Part shown: piece by piece, positions 52,544 through 60,658 of the stretch
Numbering within the stretch: the first letter of the stretch is position 1
How the letters are laid out: each line of letters begins with the position of its first letter
NCBI RefSeq assembly: GCF_016283395.1
Contig: NZ_JAEEMU010000044.1
Coordinates: 1-64,000, forward strand
Direction of reading: 5' to 3'
Length of the DNA stretch: 64,000 bases
Origin: Ruminococcus sp.
GTDB taxonomy: Bacteria > Bacillota_A > Clostridia > Oscillospirales > Ruminococcaceae
Program-made: the position numbers and the translations under genes
Notes under the pieces: model-generated
Databases searched by the model: none
What the model was told of the DNA's origin: nothing
What the model saw: the letters and a program-made list of their open reading frames with translations, nothing else

Positions 52544-52568
52544 ACGGCTGTCCACTTGGGCAGCCGTG
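52544..52568 (+). terminator. Possible terminator of the GH9 gene
   Basis: acggctgtcc and gggcagccgt arms; only a weak T run follows. Confidence 0.5.
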
Positions 52569-52745
52569 CTTCGTTTATACTATATAGAAAGACAGAGTAC
52601 ACATAATGGAATACCATTTGTATAAAACGCGCGATTTTTATATATCTGTAACACGAAAGAAAGACCGAATGAAGAGTCGATTGTCATTATGCATATAAAT
52701 TGTTGAGCGATGTTATTCAATACGCCAAAATGCTTGTATAACATA
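52569..52745. other. Gene-free stretch before the sugar ABC promoter
   Basis: No frame, repeat or RNA motif is recognised in this part of the 331-bp intergenic region. Confidence 0.5.
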
Positions 52746-52774
52746 TTGACACTTCAAAGAAAAGAGAGTAAAAT
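52746..52774 (+). promoter_or_regulatory. Promoter of the sugar ABC operon
   Basis: TTGACA (52746-52751), a 17-bp spacer and TAAAAT (52769-52774). Confidence 0.75.
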
Positions 52775-52802
52775 ATTTTATAACGGGTATCGTTATAAAA
52801 TA
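52774..52802. promoter_or_regulatory. Palindromic operator at the sugar ABC transcription start
   Basis: Perfect 12-bp arms tattttataacg (52774-52785) and cgttataaaata (52791-52802) around ggtat. It lies over the expected transcription start, where a repressor would block initiation. No regulator gene is adjacent. Confidence 0.65.
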
Positions 52803-52862
52803 AAGAATGGCAACAATTTTTTAACAATTTAATTTTAACATTTTAAAAGGAGGAATTTTCAA

Positions 52863-54092
52863 ATGAAAATGAAAAAATTTCTTGCTGCTGTAAGCTCACT
52901 GGTAATGTTAGGCGCATTCACTGCTTGCGGAGATAGTTCGTCTAATGAAAGCACTAATAACAACAGCAACAACAACACAGAGGCTACAACAAAGGCTAAC
53001 GATGCTGCTACAGAGGCTGACGCAGGTGCTGACAACAACAATAGTGCAGCTGGTAAGACAGTAGGTATCGCAATGCCTACAAAGTCTCTTGAGCGTTGGA
53101 ACCGTGACGGTGAGTACCTCAAGTCACAGTTCGAGGCAGCAGGCTATTCTGTTGAGCTGAAGTATTCAGACAACAATGATAACCAGCAGAACAACGATAT
53201 CCAGGGAATGATCGCTGATAAGGTAGACCTTCTCCTTATCGCTGCTATCGACGGAAGCACACTTTCTCAGACACTTGCTGATGCAAAGGATGCAGGTATC
53301 CCTGTAATCGCTTATGACCGTCTTATCATGAACACAGACGCTGTTTCTTACTATGTATCATTCGATAACTACACAGTAGGTAAGCTCCAGGGCGAGTATG
53401 TTGTTGAGACTCTTGACCTTGATAATGCTGCAGGTCCTTTCAATATCGAGTTCACAGCAGGTGACCCTGCTGATAATAACGCAGGCTACTTCTTCAACGG
53501 TGCATACGATGCTGTTAAGAAGTATATCGACGACGGAAAGCTCAATATCCCGTCAGGCAAGAAAAAGTTCGAGCAGGTTGCTACTGCACAGTGGTCAACA
53601 GATACAGCTCTTGCTAATATGCAGAATACTCTTGCATCGTATTACTCAGACGGCACACAGCTTGACGTTGCCCTCTGCTCAAATGACTCAACAGCTCTTG
53701 GCGTAGCTCAGGCTATCTCTTCAGACTACAACGGTAAGAATGTTCCTATCGTTACAGGTCAGGACGGCGATATCGCTAACCTCAAGAATATCGTTGACGG
53801 CAAGCAGTCAATGACTGTATATAAGAACGTAAGCGATGAAGCAGGCGTTACTCTTGAAGTATCAAAGGCTATCCTTTCAGGTCAGACACCTGATGCAAGC
53901 CTTCTTGACTCACTTTCTGCTGAGGCAACATATGATACATCATCATATGACAACGGCGTAAAGACTGTTCCTTCATACCTCCTCGTTCCTTATGTAATCA
54001 CTAAGGATAACCTGGATAAGCTTGTTGACACAGGTCTCTATCAGTGGGATAGTGCTAACAAGTATCTGGAGTCAACAGCTTCCACGACCTGA
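52863..54092 (+). CDS. chvE: Multiple-monosaccharide-binding lipoprotein, ChvE family
   Basis: A 409-residue lipoprotein (lipobox FTAC, Cys22), an Asn/Thr/Ala-rich tether, then a type I periplasmic-binding fold close to ChvE: GIAMPTKSLERWNRDG, LLLIAAIDGSTLSQTLADAK, VIAYDRLIMN, VSYYVSFDNYTVGKLQ, AGDPADNNAGYFFNGA, VTGQDGDIANLKNIVDGKQ and VKTVPSYLLVPYVITKDN. ChvE binds galactose, xylose, arabinose and related sugars, suitable for xylan breakdown products. The ATG follows AAAGGAGG. High Ala/Asn codon regularity suggests strong expression. Confidence 0.93.
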   Translation: MKMKKFLAAVSSLVMLGAFTACGDSSSNESTNNNSNNNTEATTKANDAATEADAGADNNNSAAGKTVGIAMPTKSLERWNRDGEYLKSQFEAAGYSVELKYSDNNDNQQNNDIQGMIADKVDLLLIAAIDGSTLSQTLADAKDAGIPVIAYDRLIMNTDAVSYYVSFDNYTVGKLQGEYVVETLDLDNAAGPFNIEFTAGDPADNNAGYFFNGAYDAVKKYIDDGKLNIPSGKKKFEQVATAQWSTDTALANMQNTLASYYSDGTQLDVALCSNDSTALGVAQAISSDYNGKNVPIVTGQDGDIANLKNIVDGKQSMTVYKNVSDEAGVTLEVSKAILSGQTPDASLLDSLSAEATYDTSSYDNGVKTVPSYLLVPYVITKDNLDKLVDTGLYQWDSANKYLESTASTT

Positions 54093-54119
54093 TAAACGAA
54101 TAACGTAATAATACTTTCT

Positions 54120-54145
54120 GGGCGGGCTATGCCCGCCCCTTTTTC
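54120..54145 (+). terminator. Internal terminator/attenuator between chvE and mmsA
   Basis: 8-bp GC-rich arms gggcgggc and gcccgccc around tat, then ttttt. Partial read-through would keep transporter mRNA below binding-protein mRNA. Confidence 0.8.
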
Positions 54146-54208
54146 TAAATTTTCAGGTCATCTGCGAACGGTAAATAGCCATTTTCGCAGGGCGAAGGAG
54201 GGATATAC

Positions 54209-55744
54209 TTGGCAGAATTTATACTTGAAATGAAAAAGATAACAAAGGAGTTTCCGGGTGTAAAAGCACTTGATAATGTTAATCTTCAAGTAAGACCGGG
54301 CGAGATACATGCCCTTGTTGGTGAGAACGGTGCGGGTAAATCCACACTTATGAATGTTCTCAGCGGAACATATCCCTATGGTACATATTCGGGAGATATA
54401 GTATATAACGGTGAGACCTGCCAGTTCAAGACACTGCATGACAGTGAGGAAAAAGGCATCGTTATCATACATCAGGAGCTTGCTCTTATCCCCGAGCTTT
54501 CCATTGGTGAGAATATGTTCCTTGGCAACGAGCAGAAGGGACTCTTTGGTATCGACTGGGACAAGACTTACCATGAAGCAGGCGAGCATATGCGTCAGGT
54601 TGGTCTTAAAGAAGAGGCTACTACCCTTATAAAGGATATCGGTACAGGTAAACAGCAGCTGGTTGAGATCGCTAAGGCTCTCAGCAAGAACGTTAAGCTG
54701 CTCATACTTGACGAGCCTACTTCGTCACTTAATGAAGAAGATTCAAAAATGCTTCTCGATCTTTTATTAGGCTTTAAGAAAGAGGGCATGACTTCTATCA
54801 TTATTTCCCATAAGCTCAATGAGATATCATACGTTGCGGATAAGATAACTGTTCTTCGTGACGGTTCAACTATCGAGACTATCGACAATGCAGATCATAA
54901 TATTGACGAGGCGCGTATCATTCGCGGAATGGTCGGACGTGAACTCAGCGACCGTTATCCGTCACGTGAGCATAATATCAGCGATAAGATCGGCATGGAG
55001 GTAAGCGGCTGGACAGTTCATCATCCGCTTTATACCGAAAAGAAGGTAGTTGATAATGTCTCATTCAATGTCCACCGCGGCGAGATAGTTGGTTTTTCTG
55101 GCTTGCAGGGTGCAGGACGTACCGAGCTTGCTATGTCTATTTTCGGAAGGTCATACGGTTCCGGTATCAGTGGAAAGCTTAAAATAGACGGCAAGGACAT
55201 GGAGCTTAAAAATGTCCGTTCTGCTATCGAAGCAGGACTTGCATATGTTACCGAGGACAGAAAGGGCAATGGTCTGATACTGTCTGAGAGTATTGCAAAA
55301 AATACTACTATGGCACGTCTTGAAAAGGTGTGCAGCAAGGGTATCGTTAACGTTGACAAGGAGAATGCTGTTGCAGAGGATTACAAGGGAAGGCTCAAGA
55401 CTAAGACTCCTTCCGTACAGCAGGCAGTAGGAAACCTTTCAGGCGGAAACCAGCAGAAGGTGCTGCTGGCAAAATGGATGTTTGCAGATCCTGAAGTTCT
55501 TATACTTGACGAACCTACAAGAGGTATCGACGTAGGTGCAAAGTATGAGATATACTGCATTATGAATGAACTTGTGGCACAGGGCAAATCAGTTGTTATG
55601 ATATCTTCGGAAATGCCTGAGTTGCTTGGTATGTGTGATCGTATATATGTTATGAACGAAGGAAAAATGGTCGCAGAGATGCCTGCTTCTGAAGCTACGC
55701 AGGAAAAGATCATGTCTGCTATCCTTAGTTCCGACAAAAATTAA
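54209..55744 (+). CDS. mmsA: Sugar ABC transporter ATP-binding protein
   Basis: A 511-residue double-ATPase of the MglA/XylG/GguA family. Domain 1 has [23 protein letters not shown] and [11 protein letters not shown]. Domain 2 has [16 protein letters not shown] (Walker A altered, usual for the family), [14 protein letters not shown] and [14 protein letters not shown]. The start is a TTG with AAGGAGGG 7 nt upstream. It powers uptake of the sugar delivered by ChvE. Confidence 0.93.
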   Translation: MAEFILEMKKITKEFPGVKALDNVNLQVRPGEIHALVGENGAGKSTLMNVLSGTYPYGTYSGDIVYNGETCQFKTLHDSEEKGIVIIHQELALIPELSIGENMFLGNEQKGLFGIDWDKTYHEAGEHMRQVGLKEEATTLIKDIGTGKQQLVEIAKALSKNVKLLILDEPTSSLNEEDSKMLLDLLLGFKKEGMTSIIISHKLNEISYVADKITVLRDGSTIETIDNADHNIDEARIIRGMVGRELSDRYPSREHNISDKIGMEVSGWTVHHPLYTEKKVVDNVSFNVHRGEIVGFSGLQGAGRTELAMSIFGRSYGSGISGKLKIDGKDMELKNVRSAIEAGLAYVTEDRKGNGLILSESIAKNTTMARLEKVCSKGIVNVDKENAVAEDYKGRLKTKTPSVQQAVGNLSGGNQQKVLLAKWMFADPEVLILDEPTRGIDVGAKYEIYCIMNELVAQGKSVVMISSEMPELLGMCDRIYVMNEGKMVAEMPASEATQEKIMSAILSSDKN

Positions 55745-55762
55745 TGATCGAAGGAGTGTAAT

Positions 55763-56974
55763 ATGAACGTTAAATCATTCATAAAGAAATACACCATGGT
55801 CATTGCCCTGGTCGTGGTATTCATTTTCTTTGCTATATGGACAGAACAAAAGCTTCTGCTTTCGCAGAATCTTTCAAATCTTCTGATACAGAATTCATAT
55901 GTTCTTGTACTTGCCTGCGGTATGCTTATGTGTATCCTCACAGGCGGTAACATCGACCTTTCAGTAGGTTCGACAGTTTGTCTCATTGGTGCTATTGCTG
56001 CGCAGATGCTGACAAAACATAATCTTAATCCGATAATTGTTATTTTACTCTGTCTTGTATTCTCATGCCTTATCGGTATGTGGCAGGGTTTCTGGATCGG
56101 ATATGTACATATACCGCCGTTTATCTGTACTCTCGCAGGAATGTTCCTGTTCAGAGGTTTCGGACGTGCTATACTTGAGTCAAAGACTATCGCTATCCCT
56201 CAGTCAGAGGGCAGCGTAGGCAAAAAGTTCCTTGATATCTTTACTTCATATATTGATGTTCCGGGACTTGACCATTCGTGGCATATCAACGCTGAAGGAA
56301 AAGACGTTGAGGTAAGATTATCTGCACTTATCTTAGGTATAATAATTTCAGTTGCTCTTATTGCAGTAACTGTTCTCAAGCGTGTAAAGAAGGCTAAGAA
56401 AGGGTATAAGCAGGAGTCTGCTATATCACAGTTCGGAAAGGTACTCGTAATTGATGCTCTTATACTAGCTTATACATGGAAGCTTTCACTTTACAAGGGT
56501 ATCCCTGTAATGGCTATCTGGGTACTTGCAGTTGTAGGTATCTATGCATTCATCACTTCCAAGACAGCATTCGGTCGTCATTTCTATGCTGTCGGCGGTA
56601 ACGAAAAGGCTACAAAGCTTTCAGGTATCAATACAAAGATGGTTTACTTCATGGCATATACATCTATGTCAGTACTGGCTGGTCTTTCAGGTCTTCTCGT
56701 TGCAGCCCGTGTTGGTTCCGTAAACGGTGATACAGGTAACTCATTTGAAATGGACGCTATCGGTTCATGCTTCATCGGCGGTGCTTCTGCATACGGCGGA
56801 AGCGGTACAGTCGGCGGAGTTATGGTAGGTGCTATACTCCTCGGTGTTATCAACCAGGGTATGTCTATCAAGGGTCTTGACAACAACTGGCAGTATGTTG
56901 TCAAGGGCGGCGTTCTTCTCGTTGCTGTTATCTTTGACGTTGTTTCAAATAAGAAGACAGGTAAGGCAGGTTAA
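55763..56974 (+). CDS. mmsB: Sugar ABC transporter permease
   Basis: A 403-residue permease of the RbsC/XylH/GguB family with about ten TMs. GGNIDLSVGSTVCLIGAIAA and AYGGSGTVGGVMVGAILLGVINQGM are the family signatures. AAGGAG precedes the ATG, 18 bp after mmsA. Confidence 0.93.
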   Translation: MNVKSFIKKYTMVIALVVVFIFFAIWTEQKLLLSQNLSNLLIQNSYVLVLACGMLMCILTGGNIDLSVGSTVCLIGAIAAQMLTKHNLNPIIVILLCLVFSCLIGMWQGFWIGYVHIPPFICTLAGMFLFRGFGRAILESKTIAIPQSEGSVGKKFLDIFTSYIDVPGLDHSWHINAEGKDVEVRLSALILGIIISVALIAVTVLKRVKKAKKGYKQESAISQFGKVLVIDALILAYTWKLSLYKGIPVMAIWVLAVVGIYAFITSKTAFGRHFYAVGGNEKATKLSGINTKMVYFMAYTSMSVLAGLSGLLVAARVGSVNGDTGNSFEMDAIGSCFIGGASAYGGSGTVGGVMVGAILLGVINQGMSIKGLDNNWQYVVKGGVLLVAVIFDVVSNKKTGKAG

Positions 56975-56986
56975 GAGGCTAATAAT

Positions 56987-57020
56987 ACGGCTCGGAGCAG
57001 TCATGGGGACTCCGGGCCGT
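56987..57020 (+). other. Stable hairpin after the permease gene
   Basis: acggctcggag and ctccgggccgt arms (one G-U) around a 12-nt loop, without a T run. It may protect the upstream mRNA 3' end or lower read-through into the next two genes. Confidence 0.5.
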
Positions 57021-57049
57021 AATCTGCATTAATGTGAAAGGGAATAATT

Positions 57050-57385
57050 ATGAACGAAGTAAAATATGACTTGGAAAAGCGTTCAAAAGCATATAAGTCG
57101 ATTGGACTGAGAATGATAGTTGCCGTTTATATCTGCTATCTTGCTTTCAAGATAGCATCGGCTGAGGACACTTCCATGAGCAAGACTATGTGCTGGATAA
57201 TCGGCGGTGTTTTCATGGCAGCAGCCATAGCTTTTATTATCTATTCGAGAAAACGTTTCCTTATTGATCTTGATTCAGCTAAGATCAAAGAAGATCATGC
57301 AGCTGATGATGAAACTGTCGAGGCAGAAGCAACGGAGGAAGATGATAGTTCGGAAAGCAGCGAAGCTGAGAGCGAAACTGTCTGA
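57050..57385 (+). CDS. Small two-TM membrane protein of unknown function
   Basis: A 111-residue protein with TMs at about 21-38 and 47-66 and an acidic C-terminal tail (DETVEAEATEEDDSSESSEAE). It is not recognised. It lies 75 bp after mmsB with an AAAGGG ribosome site, probably read through from the sugar operon. Confidence 0.65.
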   Translation: MNEVKYDLEKRSKAYKSIGLRMIVAVYICYLAFKIASAEDTSMSKTMCWIIGGVFMAAAIAFIIYSRKRFLIDLDSAKIKEDHAADDETVEAEATEEDDSSESSEAESETV

Positions 57386-57399
57386 AAGGGGAAAGTCTC

Positions 57400-57828
57400 A
57401 TGGGCATGGCTGAGGTAAAAAAGCTTTACAGCGAATACATCGCGCAGGTACAAGAGCTTGAAAGCAAGAAGAAAATAGGTGACGGTCTTTTCGGTATGGG
57501 GAAAAAGATCTCAGATGATCCTTGCCATGACGCTTTTGCAGAAAAGCTTGAAGCAGAGCTTAAAAGCTTTGGAAGCAGCTGTCCCTCTTCGGCTGAGATA
57601 CGTGAAGTGCTGGGATATATCTATCATGTGCCCTCAGAACTTAATGAGTCACTTAGTTCTTACTGGATGATGAACGCAGTTCACGGATTTACTACAGAGC
57701 TTATCGGAATGCTCGATAAGACTGATGCGGAAGAACTCATGCGACAATATGAAAAAGATGTTCCGAAAAGGCAGCGTTTTCCCGTACAGAAGCAGGTGTT
57801 TTCAGCACTTAAAAAAGCCGCTAAGTAA
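57400..57828 (+). CDS. Small helical protein of unknown function
   Basis: A 142-residue, mostly helical soluble protein (VKKLYSEYIAQVQELESKKKIGDG at the start, PVQKQVFSALKKAAK at the end). No family is recognised. It starts 14 bp after the two-TM protein with AAGGGG upstream, and is followed by a terminator. A stretch ISDDPCHDAFAEKLEAEL could hold a metal or thiol but is not diagnostic. Confidence 0.65.
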   Translation: MGMAEVKKLYSEYIAQVQELESKKKIGDGLFGMGKKISDDPCHDAFAEKLEAELKSFGSSCPSSAEIREVLGYIYHVPSELNESLSSYWMMNAVHGFTTELIGMLDKTDAEELMRQYEKDVPKRQRFPVQKQVFSALKKAAK

Positions 57829-57852
57829 GAACTGAATTATCCTTTATAGTAA

Positions 57853-57884
57853 TGAAAAAGCCCCTTTTCAAAAGGGGCTTTTGT
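57853..57884. terminator. Bidirectional terminator
   Basis: aaaagcccctttt and aaaggggctttt arms between converging genes. Confidence 0.85.
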
Positions 57885-59186
57885 TTATATGACCTTTACG
57901 CAGTTTCTTCCTGCTGATTTTGCTTCGTATACCGCTTTGTCCATACGGTCAAATGCGTTTCCGAAGTCGTCATCGATATCTATTTGTGTAATACCGATAC
58001 TACAGGTTATGTGTCCAACGTTTTCAAAATCTGTTTCGGCGACCTGATTTCTCAGTTTTTCAGCAAAGATAAAGCTGTTTTCTGCATCGGCATCATAAAG
58101 TACAACAACGAATTCTTCTCCGCCCCAGCGTCCCAGTACTGCGCCGCGAGCCTTTATGATATCCAGGATAGTATTAACGAAACGAACGAGAGTTGCATCT
58201 CCGACAGAATGACCGAATCTGTCATTTACGCTCTTGAAAAAGTCAATATCTATCATCATAATGGAAGTATTCTGCTGCTTCCTTTTTTTGCTTTCAATGG
58301 CGTTGCGTATCTCGGTCTCGATACGTCCGTGGTTGTATATGGAAGTAAGAGTGTCCTTTGAAGCAAGTTCCTCGTATTTTTTCAGCGTGGACATAAGCTC
58401 AACTGTATTATCGTGAATATCCTGTACCATGAATACAAATCTGAAATCTTCATCGTTGTTTGTTTCGGCACGGGAGAAAATAAGCTTTACCCATATGTAT
58501 TTTCCTTCAAGATTCATCATAAGGCAATCATATGATGAAGTTTTGCCCGGAGCAAGATTCTCCTTGAGGTATTCGGGGGAAGTCCTTTGAAGGAACAGAG
58601 CCTGATCGTCAGGCCATATCATATTAACGATCATCCTGCGCCATTCGGAATATTTGAGCTGTTGATTCATTACTTCATCGGATAACTCTGTAACACTGAT
58701 ACTGTTTGTTGTATCCTGTACTATATCCACGTACATTGAGAAAAGATATGTATTCTGAATTGATTTGACCTTATTGTTTGTAAGGGTTTCGTCAACGTAC
58801 TGGCTTCCGTCGAGTTCATCAAGGATAAAGATATATATGTCTTCCTGAGCTGTGGGATATATCGTCATCTGGACAACATGAGGCACACCGTGACATTCGA
58901 TATTTATTCTTTTGCTGTATTTGCCGATGAATTTTCCAGATGTAGGGATAAAGACATGATAATCCTCCACAACACCTGTTGAGCTGTTGTTAAAGTGATA
59001 CCATAGTTTGGCAATGAGGTCCTTATATAGTCCCTGTTCTTCTATGAAATCAACGAATAAACCTTTTCGGACAATGGTCTTGTATCTATCATTTTTTCCG
59101 TCGACTACAATGACAGAGTCCACTTCCTCAGTCACAAAAGCAACTACATTTTCAAGAGTACAGTTTTCAAAATCTATAGTCCCCAC
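57885..59186 (-). CDS. Diguanylate cyclase with N-terminal sensor region
   Basis: A 433-residue soluble protein. Residues 1-265 form an unassigned, perhaps PAS-like, sensor region (QDIHDNTVELMSTLKKYEEL ends it). The GGDEF domain (about 265-433) has DTLTSIYNHGRIE, MMIDIDFFKSVNDRFGHSVGD and the active signature GRWGGEEFVVVL, ending AVYEAKSAGRNCV. The frame can open at a TTG (59201), but the GTG at 59186 has GGGGGG 7 nt upstream and is preferred. Confidence 0.88.
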   Translation of the reverse strand: MGTIDFENCTLENVVAFVTEEVDSVIVVDGKNDRYKTIVRKGLFVDFIEEQGLYKDLIAKLWYHFNNSSTGVVEDYHVFIPTSGKFIGKYSKRINIECHGVPHVVQMTIYPTAQEDIYIFILDELDGSQYVDETLTNNKVKSIQNTYLFSMYVDIVQDTTNSISVTELSDEVMNQQLKYSEWRRMIVNMIWPDDQALFLQRTSPEYLKENLAPGKTSSYDCLMMNLEGKYIWVKLIFSRAETNNDEDFRFVFMVQDIHDNTVELMSTLKKYEELASKDTLTSIYNHGRIETEIRNAIESKKRKQQNTSIMMIDIDFFKSVNDRFGHSVGDATLVRFVNTILDIIKARGAVLGRWGGEEFVVVLYDADAENSFIFAEKLRNQVAETDFENVGHITCSIGITQIDIDDDFGNAFDRMDKAVYEAKSAGRNCVKVI

Positions 59187-59550
59187 AATGAGTCCCCCCA
59201 AGATGAAAATTTATTCAGGGATAAAATTAAAGCCCTGTTTTGGTACACAGATCAATTTTGAAAAAGAATCTTATTATCGATTCTATATAGCATCATAATT
59301 ATATTTTATCACATAATTGCAAAGAATTTGATAACATTTTGTGAATTAAACAGGATAATGGAATTATTTGTAGCTTTATACAATCCAACAGGCAATAGAT
59401 TGGTGAATATGCTGTAATGATATGCCGCCTGCACGTTACAGATGCTCTATGATATGCTGAAAAAATCATAGTTCAGAGTCGTTTTACATCTGACACATTT
59501 GTGATATATTAAAGTCAGTTAAAGTACGCATATTTGCACATAATAAACTA
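59187..59550. other. Gene-free stretch between diguanylate cyclase and Fic module
   Basis: About 360 bp. A minus-strand TATAAT (59303-59298) may serve the cyclase gene, and a 7-bp inverted repeat ctatgat/atcatag lies near 59449-59473. No gene or known RNA motif is seen. Confidence 0.45.
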
Positions 59551-59579
59551 TTGACAATGATATTTGTTTCGGTTATAAT
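59551..59579 (+). promoter_or_regulatory. Promoter of the Fic toxin-antitoxin operon
   Basis: Consensus TTGACA (59551-59556), a 17-bp spacer and TATAAT (59574-59579). Confidence 0.8.
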
Positions 59580-59601
59580 GTGAAAGTAAGGAGCTGATAG
59601 A

Positions 59602-59775
59602 ATGCACGGTGTTACAACTGAAAAGGCTGTTAAAAATCAGATCGCTTCCGCAAAAATGGAAGGTCTGGGTTTTAGCAAGGAAGCGGTTGGATTGATAAAA
59701 AAGTATGCTGACAACAGACTTTCACACGATAAGCTTATAAAGATAGTTGCGCAGAAATGCGCAGAAAGGTCATAA
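59602..59775 (+). CDS. VbhA-like antitoxin of the Fic module
   Basis: A 57-residue protein. SAKMEG (16-21) matches the [ST]-x-x-x-E-[GN] inhibitory helix motif of class I Fic antitoxins, whose Glu blocks the ATP gamma-phosphate site of Fic. AAGGAG lies 9 nt before the ATG. Its stop overlaps the Fic start by 1 nt (TAATG), as expected of a translationally coupled antitoxin-first pair. Confidence 0.8.
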   Translation: MHGVTTEKAVKNQIASAKMEGLGFSKEAVGLIKKYADNRLSHDKLIKIVAQKCAERS

Positions 59776-60368
59776 TGGCTGTATATAGCATTGAAGGGTG
59801 TCAGGACAGCTGCTACCCGGGGACGACTGTCCTTATCAATAAGCTTGATATAAGAGAGCAGGAGCTTCTGTGTGAAGCAGAATCCATTATCGTTACATCA
59901 TGTTCTGCAAAGGCTGAAAAGGAACTGGAATTCATCGATGTGGATTTTGATTTCTACAAGGGGCTTCATAAGCTTATTTTCGGTGATCTGTACGATTGGG
60001 CAGGCACTGTACGTACTATAAACATCTCGAAGAAGGGAACGGTCTTCTGCGATCATAATGAGCTTGAAAGACTTGGAAAGCTGAGATTTGAACGTCTGAA
60101 AGCGCAGGATTTCTTTCGAGGTATGGAATATGATGAATTCGTTTCCGAAATAGCGGAACTGTATCACGAGCTGAATATGATTCACCCTTTCCGTGAGGGA
60201 AACGGCAGAACGTTAAGGCTGTTCATTACATTGCTTGTCAGAAATGCCGATCATGATATCGACTTTGCATTATGTGATGCGGATATGCTTGCTATTGCAA
60301 CGATAAAGGCTGCTCATGGTGATACTTCACTGCTGAAAGCTGTCTTTGCGGAAATAATTGAAAAATGA
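59775..60368 (+). CDS. Fic-domain AMP-transferase toxin
   Basis: A 197-residue Fic protein. The active motif HPFREGNGRT (His137) matches HPFx[DE]GNGR; GDLYDWAGTVRTINISKKGTVF is the flap and target-docking hairpin. Fic toxins attach AMP to proteins such as gyrase and topoisomerase IV. The frame extends to 59757, but the ATG at 59775 couples to the antitoxin stop. A strong terminator follows. Confidence 0.92.
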   Translation: MAVYSIEGCQDSCYPGTTVLINKLDIREQELLCEAESIIVTSCSAKAEKELEFIDVDFDFYKGLHKLIFGDLYDWAGTVRTINISKKGTVFCDHNELERLGKLRFERLKAQDFFRGMEYDEFVSEIAELYHELNMIHPFREGNGRTLRLFITLLVRNADHDIDFALCDADMLAIATIKAAHGDTSLLKAVFAEIIEK

Positions 60369-60369
60369 T

Positions 60370-60417
60370 CTCCCACAGTCTGTACCGACAGGGTACGGAT
60401 ATGTGGGAGTTTTTTTG
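60370..60417 (+). terminator. Terminator of the Fic operon
   Basis: ctcccaca (60370-60377) and tgtgggag (60402-60409) enclose an inner gtacc/ggtac stem; ttttttt follows. Confidence 0.9.
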
Positions 60418-60578
60418 TCCTGTTTTTGAGTTGGCTATATGATTTTTTATATACCTTTGGCGGTTGAAAAATGGCAGTTTTGCCGTACATCTGATTTTTG
60501 CCTGTTTATAAGTTAAAACGGGTGTTTAAACTATCGCATTTTATGGTGTGAAAAGGGGTGAAATTGACCGGAAATATA

Positions 60579-60607
60579 TTGACAGCCAGTATTGTTTTTT
60601 ATATAAT
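60579..60607 (+). promoter_or_regulatory. Promoter of the BspA-like gene
   Basis: TTGACA (60579-60584), a 17-bp spacer and TATAAT (60602-60607). Confidence 0.8.
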
Positions 60608-60658
60608 ATATATCTGGTAAATTATACCAATTGATGTATTAAGGAGGAATGACGAAAA

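Noticed and set aside
59187..59330. c-di-GMP riboswitch upstream of the diguanylate cyclase
   Set aside because: No GEMM-type conserved sequence was found on either strand.
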